Assembly: GCA_027486845.1 (NCBI GenBank)
Contig: JAIXOL010000030.1
Span: 220,378 to 284,377 of the forward strand
Reading direction: 5' to 3'
Origin: Cytophagaceae bacterium
Lineage (GTDB): Bacteria; Bacteroidota; Bacteroidia; Cytophagales; Spirosomataceae
DNA: 64,000 nucleotides
Positions 16,209-25,225 of this stretch are shown here, one piece after another (within the stretch, counting starts at the first letter, position 1; every line of letters begins with the position of its first letter). The position numbers and the translations under genes were made by a program. The notes under the pieces were generated by a model, which was not told where the DNA came from, did not search any database, and worked only from the letters and a program-made list of their open reading frames with translations.

Positions 16209-18398
16209 TCAATACTCAACACCAAGAGATTTCAAGGTCTCAAGGTTCAAGTTGCCTGATGGTAAACTATTGTCTTTTTGGTATTTGATAATAGCAGCAT
16301 TTGTACGTGGCCCAAGTACATTATCATCTAAACCTGGGTCATAACCTTTAGCTCTAAGAGCTTTTTGAATTGCACGAACGGTAGCCGAGGTTATCTTATT
16401 TCCGCAAAGAATCTCAACCCAGTCAGCATAAGTACCACTACTTGTCATTGAAGTTGTAGTAAATGTTGCATACTCAGCAGGAATTTCTCTTTCCGATGTA
16501 GCAGCAGGAGTTTTTACCACTGTTTTAGTTACGGTGCGGTATTCTCCAGGAATTTCTTTCTCAGTAGTTCCTGCTTCATTAGCTACTATTTGCTTAGTAA
16601 TAGTACGGTATTCTCCAGGAATATCAATTTCACGAGTTTTTGGCTGACCATCAACTACATATTTTGTAAGCGTGCGATACTCAGCAGGCACATCAATTTC
16701 ACGCACTTGTGGACCACAGCCACCGTTTCCAGCTACAAAACCGTTTCCTGTTCCCGAACCAGAACCATCAGCACAAGAATATTTAGTACGAGTAGCAAAG
16801 ACCGCTGGTACTTCTATCTCACGAGTTGTTGAAGGGGCAACCAAGGTTTGTTTAGTTCGAGTAGCATAAACTGCTGGTACTTCGATTTCTTTCACTTGAG
16901 CAGGCTGTTCAACAATTTGTTTAGAAATTGTCTCAAATTGTGGACTAACCTCAACTTCTCTTGTTTGAGGGCCACGTGCAACTACTTGCTTAGATATTGT
17001 TTCGTAATAAGCAGGCACTTCAATTTCTTTGTATTGAGCAGGAATAGCAATTACAGTTTTAGTAATAGTGGCATATTGTGCTGAAGAAGTTCCACCTACA
17101 AACGCCTGATCGGATGTAAGACCAGCAACTGTTGGTTCATAGCCATCAAGCATTTGCTTTGTTATAGTTGCATATTGAGCGGCAACCTCAACTTCACGAA
17201 CTGAAGCAGGCTTAGCAATTACTTGTTTAGTAATAGTTGCTGTTTGAGCAGGTGCTATACTTTCTCTTACAACAGCAAGTGTTTTTAATTTTTGTTTCAT
17301 AACGGTTTTATATTCAGCTGGAATTTCAACTAAACATAATTGTAAGCAATCATCAGGGTTTGCACTCAAACAAGATGGGTCAAGCTTACGTTTTTCATAT
17401 TTTGTATATGCCTCACGAATCTTCACTTTCTCAGTTACAGTTTCATAAACTGGTGGAGTTACAACCAAAGTTCTTACAGGCTCTTTCACAATAATAGTTT
17501 CTGTTACTGTTTTATAAGTGGCCGGTATAATTTCATATCTTTTAGACGCTTCTTTAGCTAAAAACTGTTCTGTAACAGTTTTATATTTTGGGCGTTGACC
17601 GCCAGCAATCGCAGGTGCAGCTTCACGAACCAATACTTGTTCTGTTAAAGTCTTAAATTGAGCAGGCATAACTTCATAACGCTTATATGCTGGGCGAACT
17701 TCGACCCTTTCAGACACTACTTTAAACTCCACTGTATTATCTACAACTAAGTTAAAATGTGCAGGCTTTACCATATACTGATCAGTGATGGTTTTATAAA
17801 CCGCAGGAATGACTTCATATCGCTTGGAGGCTTCTTTTATGATTACTTGCTCCGTTTCTGTTTTGAATTGAGCCGGAATAACTTCCAACTTTTTGTAGCT
17901 TTCACGAACCATTATTTGTTCAGTCGATGGTTTGAAACAAGGAGCATTTAAATCAGCACCAATTCCTATACCTGTACCTGTAAGTTGATTACAACCAACT
18001 ATCTCATAACGTTTGTAAGCTGGGCGTGTCTCTACTTGTTCAGCAACCGCTTTGTAAGATCCCGAACCCGCAACAATCTCAGTTCTTTTACTTGGCTCTT
18101 TTACCAATACTTGCTCGGTTACTGTTTTGTAGGAAGAGGCAGAAACTTGGATAACTTTGCTACCTTCTTTTACAAGAACTTGCTCAGTAGTAGTTGTTAA
18201 TTCTGGAGCAGAAGCAGTCAGGATTTTTCCTGCCTCTTTTGAAATGTACTGCTCAGTACGAGTAGTAAATTGCGAAGGTTTTAGACATTTTGCATAGCAT
18301 TTTCCTGGTACAGCATTTGGTGGGAGGTCACTCTGTGCCATTGAAAGCCCGTGGCTCAGCACCACTGCCGACAGGGTTAAAAAGGAATTCTTTATCAT
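16209..18398 (-). CDS. Secreted repeat protein (about 24 repeats) with C-terminal peptidoglycan-binding domain
   Basis: The protein has 729 residues: signal peptide (1-21), about 24 degenerate copies of a 22-24-residue unit, then a PG_binding_1 domain (about 660-729: ATVRAIQKALRAKGYDPG, DDNVLGPRTNAAI). Each unit has the form P-A-x-Y-x-T-[VI]-T-[EK]-Q-x-[IV]-x-K-x-x-x-x-x-E-[IV]. The first twelve are of a TEQ type with Lys-Arg-Tyr, the later ones of a TKQ type with Arg-Glu-[IV]. Three units carry Cys- and Gly-rich insertions (near residues 140, 345 and 560). The unit should form beta strands, giving a long stalk anchored to peptidoglycan. I do not know a characterised homologue. No neighbouring gene explains its role. 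Confidence 0.75.
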   Translation of the reverse strand: MIKNSFLTLSAVVLSHGLSMAQSDLPPNAVPGKCYAKCLKPSQFTTRTEQYISKEAGKILTASAPELTTTTEQVLVKEGSKVIQVSASSYKTVTEQVLVKEPSKRTEIVAGSGSYKAVAEQVETRPAYKRYEIVGCNQLTGTGIGIGADLNAPCFKPSTEQIMVRESYKKLEVIPAQFKTETEQVIIKEASKRYEVIPAVYKTITDQYMVKPAHFNLVVDNTVEFKVVSERVEVRPAYKRYEVMPAQFKTLTEQVLVREAAPAIAGGQRPKYKTVTEQFLAKEASKRYEIIPATYKTVTETIIVKEPVRTLVVTPPVYETVTEKVKIREAYTKYEKRKLDPSCLSANPDDCLQLCLVEIPAEYKTVMKQKLKTLAVVRESIAPAQTATITKQVIAKPASVREVEVAAQYATITKQMLDGYEPTVAGLTSDQAFVGGTSSAQYATITKTVIAIPAQYKEIEVPAYYETISKQVVARGPQTREVEVSPQFETISKQIVEQPAQVKEIEVPAVYATRTKQTLVAPSTTREIEVPAVFATRTKYSCADGSGSGTGNGFVAGNGGCGPQVREIDVPAEYRTLTKYVVDGQPKTREIDIPGEYRTITKQIVANEAGTTEKEIPGEYRTVTKTVVKTPAATSEREIPAEYATFTTTSMTSSGTYADWVEILCGNKITSATVRAIQKALRAKGYDPGLDDNVLGPRTNAAIIKYQKDNSLPSGNLNLETLKSLGVEY
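16455..18330 (-). repeat. Array of about 24 degenerate coding repeats (66-72 bp)
   Basis: Inside the gene at 16209-18398 the same 66-72-bp coding unit recurs in direct orientation with strong sequence drift. The repeats are protein-coding, have no spacers, and show two subfamilies (5' TEQ type, 3' TKQ type), so this is expansion of a structural module. Confidence 0.8.
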
Positions 18399-18859
18399 TC
18401 TATTAAATATTTTGGGGTTTTGAGTAAACTACTATTAATACAATTTACCGCTTTAAGTTGTGCGTTTATAAAATAAAAATTCTATCTAGCACCATAGCGA
18501 ATACCAATACGGTAAACTTAAACACAGTAAATCCATTCATCTATTCAGACTCTTTAAAACTGTTCAAGTAACACAAATGAATAGGTTTTTTTACAAGATT
18601 TTTACAATGACTCTATAATCAACAACAAACCTTCTTTTTAACAAGTTTATGTAAATTTTGTCTTTTTTTAGTCCCTTCTGAAAGTTGGATTTTCATGGAA
18701 TAGATTTATTTGTTTATTTGTTTAGAAAGACAATTGATGTCTAAACAAGGTCAAAATAAATACCTAATAATCTAAAAAATAAAAGATATTTGATACTTTT
18801 ATCTATTTTTTTCAATATTTTGCTCTAAATTCGTCATTATTGCTAAAATATATTTTTTA
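18399..18859. other. Divergent intergenic region without visible gene
   Basis: The 461 bp are very AT-rich and separate the repeat-protein gene (leftward) from the DUF2520 gene (rightward). I found no ORF with coding character, no tRNA-like fold and no clear pair of promoter boxes. Confidence 0.5.
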
Positions 18860-19651
18860 ATGAAAATTTCTATCATTGGCTCTGGAAATGTTGGCTGGCA
18901 TCTAGGTATTGCCTTCGAAAATCATCATCATCCTGTTTGTGAGGTATTTAGCCGAAATAGTACAAAAGCTGAAAAACTGAGTGAAATGCTTTATAAAGCA
19001 GAAGCAAAAACCGAGCTCGATTTTTCGGAAAGTGAGGCTGAGCTATTTATCCTTTCGGTTACGGATGATGCAATGGAAGATGTTTGTTCAAAATTGCTTC
19101 TGCCCGAAAATGCTATTTTGGCTCATACTTCAGGCAGTAAATCGCTCGACGATTTGCAAAAGCTCATGCTTATTTACCATGATTTACCAGTAAAATGTGC
19201 TGTTTTTTATCCATTGATGACATTTTCCGCTAATAAAACTCTTGATTTAAGAAATGTTCCGTTTTGTATAGAAGCAATTGACGACGAAACTGAGCAAATT
19301 TTGGTAGATATTGCCCAAGAAATGAGCGATACGGTTTATCTATTGAGTTCGGAAGAGCGAAAAGTTTTGCACGTTGCGGCGGTTTTTGCCTGTAATTTCA
19401 CCAATCATTTATTGGCACTATCGAAAAATATAACTGATAATGAAAATCTTGAATTCGATTTGTTGAAACCAATCATTTCGGAAACTTTCAAGAAAGCTTT
19501 AAAGGCAGAAGACCCTGCCGATGTACAAACTGGCCCCGCTATTCGAAATGATAAAACCATCATCAATCGCCATCTTGATTATCTGAAAGATGATGCCCGA
19601 TTATTGGAGATTTATGAGGTTTTGACTGAGAGTATTCAGAATAAAGTCTAA
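18860..19651 (+). CDS. Rossmann-fold / DUF2520 domain protein
   Basis: The protein has 263 residues. The N-terminus has a dinucleotide-binding motif ISIIGSGNVGWHLG (residues 3-16), as in F420-dependent NADP reductases and 6-phosphogluconate-dehydrogenase-like folds. The C-terminal DUF2520 domain (about 130-260) is helical, with HVAAVFACNFTNHLL (near residue 172) as its signature. An NAD(P)-dependent oxidoreductase role is expected, but the substrate is unknown. It has no signal peptide, and its 3' end meets the convergent membrane-protein gene after 6 bp. Confidence 0.75.
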   Translation: MKISIIGSGNVGWHLGIAFENHHHPVCEVFSRNSTKAEKLSEMLYKAEAKTELDFSESEAELFILSVTDDAMEDVCSKLLLPENAILAHTSGSKSLDDLQKLMLIYHDLPVKCAVFYPLMTFSANKTLDLRNVPFCIEAIDDETEQILVDIAQEMSDTVYLLSSEERKVLHVAAVFACNFTNHLLALSKNITDNENLEFDLLKPIISETFKKALKAEDPADVQTGPAIRNDKTIINRHLDYLKDDARLLEIYEVLTESIQNKV

Positions 19652-19657
19652 TGAGTT

Positions 19658-20419
19658 TCAACTAAAAAGCGACTTCTCATTCAATGCTTGCACCAGCGTA
19701 CAAACTGCCAAAACAAAATACAAAATACCAGTAATAATCGTCAGGTCAGTATTTCGCAAGAAATAATATGAAAGCACTGGCAAAACTTGTAGGGCGTGCA
19801 TACCAATAAAGTGTGCGATACGTGGGTCGCCAAACTTTTTACTCCAATTTAAAATCGGAATGCCCACCCCACCATCTACTCCACCAATGGTATGCGACAT
19901 TTGGCTACCCATCACGAAACCTTCAAAGGCGAAAATTACAAAAATAAAAATACCAAGCCGAATACTCCAAACGTAATGTAAAGGCAAGTCAGGAAAATCA
20001 TTCTTTAAAAACAAAATGCCAATGTAAGCAGTAGCAAGCGTGGCGATAGTGGCAGCCAAAGCCATCATCGAATACATAAATGAGTAAAAGCTTGTACTTA
20101 CATTATAATGTGACAATCGTCCTCTACTAGCTTGCCAAGCGATATAAATGATTTCAAAACCCAATGTGATGATAATTACCCAATTAAAAAGTTTTGCATC
20201 AAAATTTGGCAAATAACCTATAAACCAAGCAATTGCCCAAGCATAAAGCATTGTTGAAGCGGCAAATTTAAAAGGTTTATACCATGCATTTACATTATAA
20301 ACTTCTATGATAGTGAAACGAGTCAAAACCAAAAACATGATTGATAGAGTAAAGCAAATTAGACCAAAATAAAACAGGGGTTCGTTCCTGTATTTGAGTG
20401 TTTCCAAGAAATTCATCAT
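19658..20419 (-). CDS. Multi-pass membrane protein of unknown function
   Basis: The protein has 253 residues with about seven hydrophobic segments (near 15-33, 50-68, 80-97, 115-140, 150-172, 205-222 and 228-246). A loop with the motif GVDGGVGIPILNWSKKFGD followed by RIAHFIGMHALQVLP (near residues 180-215) looks conserved: the His residues and Asp could bind a ligand or metal. I do not recognise a named family. It starts 11 bp behind the SDR stop, so it is the last gene of the TetR-SDR operon and is likely to share its control. Confidence 0.6.
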   Translation of the reverse strand: MMNFLETLKYRNEPLFYFGLICFTLSIMFLVLTRFTIIEVYNVNAWYKPFKFAASTMLYAWAIAWFIGYLPNFDAKLFNWVIIITLGFEIIYIAWQASRGRLSHYNVSTSFYSFMYSMMALAATIATLATAYIGILFLKNDFPDLPLHYVWSIRLGIFIFVIFAFEGFVMGSQMSHTIGGVDGGVGIPILNWSKKFGDPRIAHFIGMHALQVLPVLSYYFLRNTDLTIITGILYFVLAVCTLVQALNEKSLFS

Positions 20420-20430
20420 CTTTTTTTCTA

Positions 20431-21216
20431 CTATTTGATTTGGCTTGCCAGTCCTTTTTTAATTTTCATCATTAAGCCGTCAGGCATAAAACGAGGTAAA
20501 TTTGAAATAAACCAGTTATTGAAGCCTACTAATTTCTTCCCTTTTCCATTCAATAAAAGTTCTATACCTACTTTAGCAACTTCATCCGCTGGCTTTGGCT
20601 TATTCGATTGATAAGCATTGGTTTTCAGCATAGCATCAGAGTTAAATGGTGTATCAACTGGGCCGGGGCAAAGCGTCGTAATCGTAACGCCGGTTCCTTC
20701 TAATTCGGCAGCTACGGTTTCAGAAAATGCCAAAACAAACGCTTTTGTTGCAGAATAAACTGAGTAATACGGGAAAGGTAAAAATGCCAATAAGGAAGCT
20801 ACATTCATGATTTTGCCCGATTTACGAGCAACCATATCTTGAGCAAAAAGCTTGGTTAAAGCTACCAATGATGAGACATTTAGCTCAATCATATCAAGTT
20901 CGGTTTCGAGAGAAGTTTCTATAAACTCACCATACAGCCCTACTCCTGCATTATTGACAAGCATATCGACAATGATATTTTGGCTATTGATTTCATTATA
21001 TAGCGAAATTGCATTGACTTTATTCGATAAATCTTTGGCAAAAATCTGCACATCAATGCCTTCTTTGGCCATTAAATCTTGTTGCAAGGTTTGTAGTTTA
21101 TCAATACTCCGTGCAACCAAAATAAGGTTAAACTTTTCTGCGGCTAATTGTTTAGCCATTTCAAGTCCGATACCACTAGATGCACCCGTTAGTAAAATTG
21201 TTTGATTTTTTTTCAT
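20431..21216 (-). CDS. Short-chain dehydrogenase/reductase (SDR)
   Basis: From the ATG at 21216 the protein has 261 residues. It has the classical SDR parts: cofactor motif TGASSGIGLEMA (residues 9-20), NNAGVG (near 86), catalytic Ser in MNVASLLAF (near 140) and YSVYSATKAF (near 153) with Tyr and Lys. The Arg after the second strand suggests NADP(H). The C-terminal tail (PRFMPDGLMMKIKKG) may touch the membrane. A longer reading from 21240 would run through the palindromic operator at 21234-21246, so the later start is preferred. Substrate unknown. Cotranscribed with the TetR repressor upstream and the membrane protein downstream. Confidence 0.8.
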   Translation of the reverse strand: MKKNQTILLTGASSGIGLEMAKQLAAEKFNLILVARSIDKLQTLQQDLMAKEGIDVQIFAKDLSNKVNAISLYNEINSQNIIVDMLVNNAGVGLYGEFIETSLETELDMIELNVSSLVALTKLFAQDMVARKSGKIMNVASLLAFLPFPYYSVYSATKAFVLAFSETVAAELEGTGVTITTLCPGPVDTPFNSDAMLKTNAYQSNKPKPADEVAKVGIELLLNGKGKKLVGFNNWFISNLPRFMPDGLMMKIKKGLASQIK

Positions 21217-21233
21217 AACCTCATTTTTTAAAT

Positions 21234-21246
21234 TGAACAATGTTCA
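21234..21246. promoter_or_regulatory. TetR-type operator between repressor and SDR genes
   Basis: TGAACA-A-TGTTCA is a perfect palindrome around one base. It lies 18 bases before the SDR start. An almost identical site is found before the repressor gene itself (21901-21913). Confidence 0.65.
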
Positions 21247-21262
21247 TTTTTAAACAAAAAAA

Positions 21263-21892
21263 CTATAGCTTATCCATAATCTTCATAAACTCTTCATAAG
21301 CCGCAATAACTATAGTTTCAGGATTTTGAATATTTACTCCAACTGAACGATTACTAATTTCTAAACTACACATGCCGTGTACCATACTCCAAATCATAAA
21401 AGCAGTTGGTTCTAATTCGTGCCCTTTAAAATACCCTGCTGTCAAACATTCATTTACAGTCGAACACAACACATCAAAAGTGGCTTTCCCTTCATTCCAT
21501 TCTTGTAGTTTTTCATCATTCAAAAATTCCATTGGGGCTTTTAGATTGAACATAAGGTCATACATATCACGGTTTTTTAAGGCAAAATTAATGTAAACCT
21601 TTCCCATCGCTCGTAACCTCTCCAGTGGATTACCTACATGTGATAGCACCTTAAATTCGCTACTTAATTGAATAAAACCTTGTGTATGCAGGGCATGAAA
21701 AATAGCATTTTTATCTTTAAAATAAACATAGACCGTCCCAATGCTACAACCAATTGAATCCGAAATATTCCGAATGGTTGTTTGCTCAATTCCCTTTTCT
21801 ACGAAGAGTTTTTTTGCACTATTTAAAATCAATACTTTTAAATCTTCTTTTGTTTTCTTACCCACATCTTCTATGATTACTTTTGATGACAC
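21263..21892 (-). CDS. TetR/AcrR family transcriptional repressor
   Basis: The protein has 209 residues. The N-terminal helix-turn-helix is clear: KKLFVEKGIEQTTIRNISDSIGCSIGTVYVYFKDKNAIFHAL (residues about 25-66; only the family pattern matters here). The C-terminal ligand-binding domain is of a general TetR type. It is the first gene of the operon with SDR and membrane protein. The matching palindromes at 21901-21913 and 21234-21246 suggest that it represses both its own promoter and that of the SDR gene; the inducer is unknown, and could be a hydrophobic substrate of the SDR. Confidence 0.8.
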   Translation of the reverse strand: MSSKVIIEDVGKKTKEDLKVLILNSAKKLFVEKGIEQTTIRNISDSIGCSIGTVYVYFKDKNAIFHALHTQGFIQLSSEFKVLSHVGNPLERLRAMGKVYINFALKNRDMYDLMFNLKAPMEFLNDEKLQEWNEGKATFDVLCSTVNECLTAGYFKGHELEPTAFMIWSMVHGMCSLEISNRSVGVNIQNPETIVIAAYEEFMKIMDKL

Positions 21893-21900
21893 AAATTAAA

Positions 21901-21913
21901 TGAACATTGTTCA
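21901..21913. promoter_or_regulatory. TetR-type operator upstream of the repressor gene
   Basis: TGAACA-T-TGTTCA differs from the site at 21234 only in the central base. It sits 9 bases before the TetR start codon, as expected for autoregulation. Confidence 0.65.
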
Positions 21914-21960
21914 TTTTTACAAAATTATTTTTTACGTTGATATATATATAAGAACAAAAA

Positions 21961-21989
21961 AATCCTGCAAGGTTTCGCCTTACAGGATT
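21961..21989 (-). terminator. Terminator of the aldolase gene
   Basis: AATCCTGCAAGG (21961-21972) pairs with CCTTACAGGATT (21978-21989), one mismatch, 5-base loop. Reading leftward it is followed by a run of T (AAAAAAA on the given strand). Confidence 0.75.
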
Positions 21990-22018
21990 CTTTCAATGAA
22001 TATAATTTCAGTAATAAA

Positions 22019-23101
22019 TTAAATCAAACCTTCGTTACGGTTGATACAATCTAAATCTTCAAAAGCTACTTTTAAACGAGCAATCATATTTTCTTCACCT
22101 TTGCGTAACCATACACGTGGGTCATAATATTTTTTGTTCGGAGAATCTTCGCCTTCTGGGTTTCCTAATTGCGTTTGCAGATACCCTTCTTTTTCTTTGT
22201 AATATTTCAAGATACCTTCCCAAGTTGACCACTGTACGTCAGTGTCGATGTTCATTTTCACTGCACCGTATTTGATGGCCTCTCTGATTTCTTCACGTGA
22301 ACTACCCGAACCACCGTGGAACACGAAGTTTACTGGCAATTCACCCGTTCCGAATTTCTCTTGGATAAAATCTTGTGAGTTTTTCAAGATGATTGGCGAT
22401 AATTTCACGTTACCTGGCTTATAAACACCGTGTACGTTTCCGAATGCCGCAGCGATTGTGAAGTTCGGAGAAATTTTACCTAATTCTTCGTAAGCATAAG
22501 CTACTTCCGAAGGTTGTGTATAAAGTTTCGAGCTATCAACGTCAGAGTTGTCAACGCCGTCTTCTTCACCACCTGTTACACCTAATTCGATTTCGAGAGT
22601 CATGCCCATTTTGGCCATTCTCTCTAAATATTTTGCACAGATTTCGATATTTTCTTCCAATGGCTCTTCTGATAAATCAATCATGTGAGAGCTAAACAAT
22701 GGTTTGCCGTGTTGAGCAAAGAATTTTTCACCAGCATCCAATAAACCGTCTATCCAAGGTAATAATTTTTTTGCACAGTGGTCAGTATGTAATACAACTG
22801 GAATGCCATACATTTCAGCGATTTGATGCACGTGCATCGCTCCCGAAACTGCTCCAGCAATAGCTGCTTCTTGATTTTTATTTGGTAAACTTTTACCAGC
22901 GTAAAAAGAAGCTCCACCATTTGAAAATTGAATAATAACTGGCGAATTTACAGCTTTTGCTGCTTCCATCACACCATTTACAGAGTTAGTTCCAACAACA
23001 TTTACCGCAGGAAGGGCGTAATCATTTTCGTTGGCGTGACGTAACAAAGCATTCAATGCTTCACCTGTAACGACGCCTGGTTTGATTAGAGATTGACTCA
23101 T
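22019..23101 (-). CDS. fbaA: Class II fructose-bisphosphate aldolase
   Basis: The protein has 360 residues, the length of class IIA aldolases. Zinc ligands and catalytic residues are visible: HTDHCAKKLLPWIDG (His and Asp near residues 107-110), ELGVTGGEEDGVDNS (Glu near 175), AAFGNVHGVYKPGN (His near 228), FHGGSGS (His near 265) and AVKMNIDTDVQW (near 288). It splits fructose 1,6-bisphosphate into dihydroxyacetone phosphate and glyceraldehyde 3-phosphate in glycolysis and gluconeogenesis, in the cytoplasm. It stands alone with its own terminator. Confidence 0.93.
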   Translation of the reverse strand: MSQSLIKPGVVTGEALNALLRHANENDYALPAVNVVGTNSVNGVMEAAKAVNSPVIIQFSNGGASFYAGKSLPNKNQEAAIAGAVSGAMHVHQIAEMYGIPVVLHTDHCAKKLLPWIDGLLDAGEKFFAQHGKPLFSSHMIDLSEEPLEENIEICAKYLERMAKMGMTLEIELGVTGGEEDGVDNSDVDSSKLYTQPSEVAYAYEELGKISPNFTIAAAFGNVHGVYKPGNVKLSPIILKNSQDFIQEKFGTGELPVNFVFHGGSGSSREEIREAIKYGAVKMNIDTDVQWSTWEGILKYYKEKEGYLQTQLGNPEGEDSPNKKYYDPRVWLRKGEENMIARLKVAFEDLDCINRNEGLI

Positions 23102-23234
23102 GAGTACCGTTTTTGAATTTTAAAAAGAAATAATGTTATTATAATGATAGATGAAGCCTAATTGATGAATTCTAATGCAAATTAATGATTTTTCGATAAA
23201 ATGTTGCTGTTTAGACATTAAAAAATAAGAGATT

Positions 23235-23267
23235 AAGGAAGGCTTCGTTTAGAACGAAGCCTTCCTT
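23235..23267 (-). terminator. Terminator of the polysaccharide deacetylase gene
   Basis: The arms 23235-23249 and 23253-23267 are perfectly complementary over 15 bp with a 3-base loop. The gene ends at 23282, so the hairpin follows its stop by 14 bases; it could also serve as a block to readthrough the other way. Confidence 0.75.
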
Positions 23268-23281
23268 TTAAAACTCAGTAC

Positions 23282-24196
23282 TTACTTTCCATCATACAAA
23301 GCTTGAATATTTGCTGGAATTTCTGGGTCTTTGAGTATATTTTTCTTCTTATCAGTCATTCGCCAGCGATGCAACCACGAAATACCATTAGTAGTGATAA
23401 CTCGCTCGGGGCGACTATAAATTTCATCTTGCAGTGCTTCTTTCAAGGTTATAAATGTATAACCTCGCTTTTGCATAATCATAATAAGTTCGTTGAAATA
23501 CTCGGCGTTGAGGGCGTTGGCGTGGCACAAGAAAATATGTTTAATCGGTCGGCCAGCTACTTCTTTGGTGAGTTTTTCGTAATAATCAAAATAAGCTTCA
23601 GTGTGTTTTAGATATTTTTCGGCTACTTCTTTCATCAAAGTTTTATTATTGGCTTTTAGAGCATCCATGTAAACCTTGTTGAAAAGCCAATCGTCGGCAT
23701 CAATCGTGACTGGTGCATTTTGGTAGTCTTTTTCAGCTAAAAATGCTTGAAAATCGTATTTTTTCAAACTATCCGAACCTGTATGTAAAAACGGAAATCG
23801 AAAATATCGTTCGGTTTGACCATATTTTTGTTTTAGTTTTTCGGTCAGAATCTCACCTTTGAGGGTTTCGGTCTTAAAGTCTTCTAATGATAATTTACTG
23901 AAAGATGGATGCGAAAAGGTATGATTGCCCAACTGCTGTCCATTAGCCAACCAATAATCAAGCAAACCAACACGTTCGTCGATTTGCCCTAGCCTGTAAA
24001 CCGAATTTTCGTTGACAAAACCTACCGTTGTTAGTTTTTGCTGCTTAATTTTGCTTAGAAGTTTTGCGGTTGCCTCTTGGGCATGTTTGAGCGAAAGTTC
24101 CCCCACAAAAGGCAAATCATCAATCGTGATAGCGATTTGTTTTTGGGCTTTTGAGATAAAACTAATGAATATTAAAACTATAAAAAAAATTCTCAT
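23282..24196 (-). CDS. Secreted polysaccharide deacetylase-like protein
   Basis: The protein has 304 residues: signal peptide (1-17), then the NodB fold. The catalytic motif AITIDDLPFVG (near residue 24) and the metal-binding HTFSHPSFS (near residues 93-101) are present; RFPFLHTG (near 130) is the third motif. Such enzymes remove acetyl groups from peptidoglycan, chitin or other N-acetylated glycans in the periplasm or outside. It follows the SGNH hydrolase gene on the same strand but is separated from it by a terminator, so it has its own promoter. Confidence 0.82.
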   Translation of the reverse strand: MRIFFIVLIFISFISKAQKQIAITIDDLPFVGELSLKHAQEATAKLLSKIKQQKLTTVGFVNENSVYRLGQIDERVGLLDYWLANGQQLGNHTFSHPSFSKLSLEDFKTETLKGEILTEKLKQKYGQTERYFRFPFLHTGSDSLKKYDFQAFLAEKDYQNAPVTIDADDWLFNKVYMDALKANNKTLMKEVAEKYLKHTEAYFDYYEKLTKEVAGRPIKHIFLCHANALNAEYFNELIMIMQKRGYTFITLKEALQDEIYSRPERVITTNGISWLHRWRMTDKKKNILKDPEIPANIQALYDGK

Positions 24197-24335
24197 TGTG
24201 ATTTAGGAAATAGTTGACAATATTTCACCTTTTTGGTGTTTATTTATTAGGATACCTACTTTTTTTAACTAAAATTATTACACCTTTTAGAGGTTTCAAA
24301 TTAAAGGATTCTCAGTAAAAATTTGGGGATAAACA

Positions 24336-24379
24336 AAGAAGACTTCGCTGAGAAGAGTGCTCAGGCCGAAGTCTTCCTT
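24336..24379 (-). terminator. Terminator of the SGNH hydrolase gene
   Basis: AAGAAGACTTCG (24336-24347) pairs with CGAAGTCTTCCTT (24367-24379), and CTGAG/CTCAG extends the stem inside. It begins 24 bases behind the stop codon of the gene read leftward. Confidence 0.7.
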
Positions 24380-24402
24380 ATCCATCATTTTTAGAACCAA
24401 AC

Positions 24403-25077
24403 TTACTTCAAAACTGCTTTCATCATCAAATCAGCCACGAATTGATTGCCAATTTCATTCAAATGTACACGGTCAGTTGTCAATATGCCAGACTCTTTAT
24501 TTGTAGGATTATTTTTTAGGTTATAACCAATAAATTCTTTGCGTAAATCAATGATTGGGCAATCGAATTTTGCCGAAATCGTGCGGATGATATTTGAGTA
24601 ATGATTCAAATCTCCATCCTGTTGATTGCTATTATCAGTACGTTCGCCGATGGCAGCAGGCGTGCAACAGATTACTTTGATGCCTTGCGACTGCATTTTT
24701 TTGATGAGTGCTGTATAGAAATTACCAAATTTATCGGCATCAGTGCCTGTACCATGGCTGGCCTTATGCCAAACATCATTTACACCAACATAAATTACGA
24801 CCACATCAGGCTTTTGAGAAAGTACATCGTCTTCCATTCTTAGGTACAAATCATAAACTTTATTTCCACCAATACCCGCTCCTGTTAACTGATATTTATC
24901 TTTAATACCTTGTTTTTCGAGCATTTCTTTCATTTTGGTGATATATCCACCAGGATTTACGCCCGCTTGCGTAATTGAATCTCCAAAGAAAATTACTTTG
25001 GTTGGTTTGTCTTGTGTAAGAGAAAACATTGAGAGTGAGAGTAAAACTAACAATAGAGTTTTGAAAGAAGTTTTCAT
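24403..25077 (-). CDS. SGNH/GDSL-type esterase, secreted
   Basis: The protein has 224 residues with a signal peptide (1-20). The four SGNH blocks are visible: FFGDSITQAG (Ser near residue 33), GAGIGG (Gly near 67), YVGVNDVW (Asn near 98) and DRVHLNEIG (Asp and His near 205-208). It should hydrolyse ester bonds, for example acetyl groups on glycans, outside the cytoplasm. With a polysaccharide deacetylase next to it, action on acetylated polysaccharides is plausible. Preceded by a 228-bp gap with a palindrome at 25226-25247. Confidence 0.85.
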   Translation of the reverse strand: MKTSFKTLLLVLLSLSMFSLTQDKPTKVIFFGDSITQAGVNPGGYITKMKEMLEKQGIKDKYQLTGAGIGGNKVYDLYLRMEDDVLSQKPDVVVIYVGVNDVWHKASHGTGTDADKFGNFYTALIKKMQSQGIKVICCTPAAIGERTDNSNQQDGDLNHYSNIIRTISAKFDCPIIDLRKEFIGYNLKNNPTNKESGILTTDRVHLNEIGNQFVADLMMKAVLK

Positions 25078-25225
25078 TGAGTTTTATTAAAATAAAATGG
25101 TTGAATATAAACAGACGAAAGTAAAAAGATATTGGCAGAAAACAAAAAAACAGCGTTTCGGAAAGTTCCAAAACACTGTCTAAATCCCCTAAACTAAATA
25201 ATTCCTAACCTTTTCAAGACTACTA

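Noticed and set aside
16455..18330. Possible CRISPR or satellite array because of many short repeats
   Set aside because: The repeats are in frame, code for a protein module, vary strongly and have no unique spacers.
18399..18859. Small RNA or tRNA in the 461-bp gap
   Set aside because: No cloverleaf pattern, no strong hairpin and no promoter pair could be found by eye.
20852..21205. 117-residue ORF opposite the SDR gene
   Set aside because: Antisense shadow of a well-conserved SDR; no independent support.
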